A stretch of DNA of 64,000 nt from Halorutilus salinus (GTDB lineage Archaea > Halobacteriota > Halobacteria > Halobacteriales > Halorutilaceae). Shown in pieces: positions 63,949-64,000 of the stretch. Made by a program: the position numbers and the translations under genes. The notes beneath the pieces were generated by a model. That model had not been told where the DNA came from. It did not search any database and saw only the letters and a list, made by a program, of their open reading frames with translations. Where the stretch lies: assembly GCF_026242195.1 (NCBI RefSeq), contig NZ_RKLV01000002.1:224753-288752 (forward strand). The letters run 5' to 3'. Position 1 is the stretch's first letter, and the number at the start of each line of letters is the position of its first letter.

Positions 63949-64000
63949 GTTAATTCGGGTGTGTAACAGCTCGTTTGATGTTGTAGACTGAACACATGAG
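63949..64000. other. tail after the broken adhesin, possible insertion-element start
   Basis: The homology to CARDB is lost after about 63915 and stop codons appear in all frames within 60 bases. An ATG begins at 63996. This would fit the left end of an insertion sequence, but too little is present to say. Confidence 0.25.

Overview
The window looks like chromosomal DNA of an extremely halophilic archaeon of the class Halobacteria. The reasons are strongly acidic soluble proteins, twin-arginine signals with haloarchaeal-type lipoboxes, a C50 bacterioruberin carotenoid cluster (crtD-lyeJ-cruF facing crtB), archaeosortase A beside archaetidylserine decarboxylase, FilR1-type and DUF7123-type haloarchaeal proteins, archaeal SRP RNA, archaeal rpoF/L21e, NAC, fibrillarin/Nop5, and TATA boxes about 20-30 bases from start codons (leaderless transcripts). 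G+C is high, yet isoleucine ATA codons are common, and there is a futalosine-type menaquinone operon. That hints at a lineage away from the best-studied genera. This placement is inference, not something the sequence proves.

Layout. 0.2-5 kb is an accessory segment: a FilR1-type regulator, a visibly AT-richer pair (a Tat-exported protein and a metzincin-type protease without its own signal peptide), a Tat lipoprotein, and three tandem related membrane proteins. 5-10.2 kb has a desuccinylase-like enzyme and the bacterioruberin genes. 10.3-21.4 kb is housekeeping: an ATP-grasp ligase, an HD hydrolase, a small regulator/membrane-protein pair behind twin operators, mqnC/mqnA plus a radical-SAM-less relative, the 7S SRP RNA (minus strand), a SAM hydrolase, prs, a CYTH enzyme, pssD-artA and a phosphoesterase. 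21.36-21.8 kb is a hairpin-dense non-coding stretch that may be an IS200/IS605 remnant. 21.8-25.5 kb is grpE-dnaK-dnaJ. 25.5-45 kb is mostly core: lipid prenyltransferase, ilvE, flpA-nop5-phosphohexomutase, tRNA-Lys, trm56, NAC, rpl21e-rpoF-DUF655, a phosphate permease, trpCBA, a beta-CASP nuclease, crcB pair, DUF389 and EngB.

45-64 kb is accessory. It holds uncharacterised multi-pass membrane proteins of one family, two zinc-knuckle winged-helix regulators, two TauE/SafE permeases, glutamate dehydrogenase, a ThDP enzyme with an aldehyde dehydrogenase, NreA, two tandem FilR1-type regulators and a giant GLUG-repeat surface protein.

Four genes in the last 23 kb are broken: crcB1 (frameshift with small deletion), a TauE permease (one extra T in a T8 run), glutamate dehydrogenase (frameshift near the N-terminus) and the GLUG adhesin (in-frame TGA, plus an abrupt end that may be an insertion). 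They may be real decay, phase variation or sequencing errors; the adhesin nonsense codon and the crcB1 deletion are hard to explain as simple homopolymer errors. The most promising new biology is the Tat-protein/metzincin/lipoprotein operon with twin palindromes upstream, the radical-SAM-less MqnC/E relative inside the menaquinone operon, and the 45-56 kb membrane-protein and zinc-knuckle regulator island.
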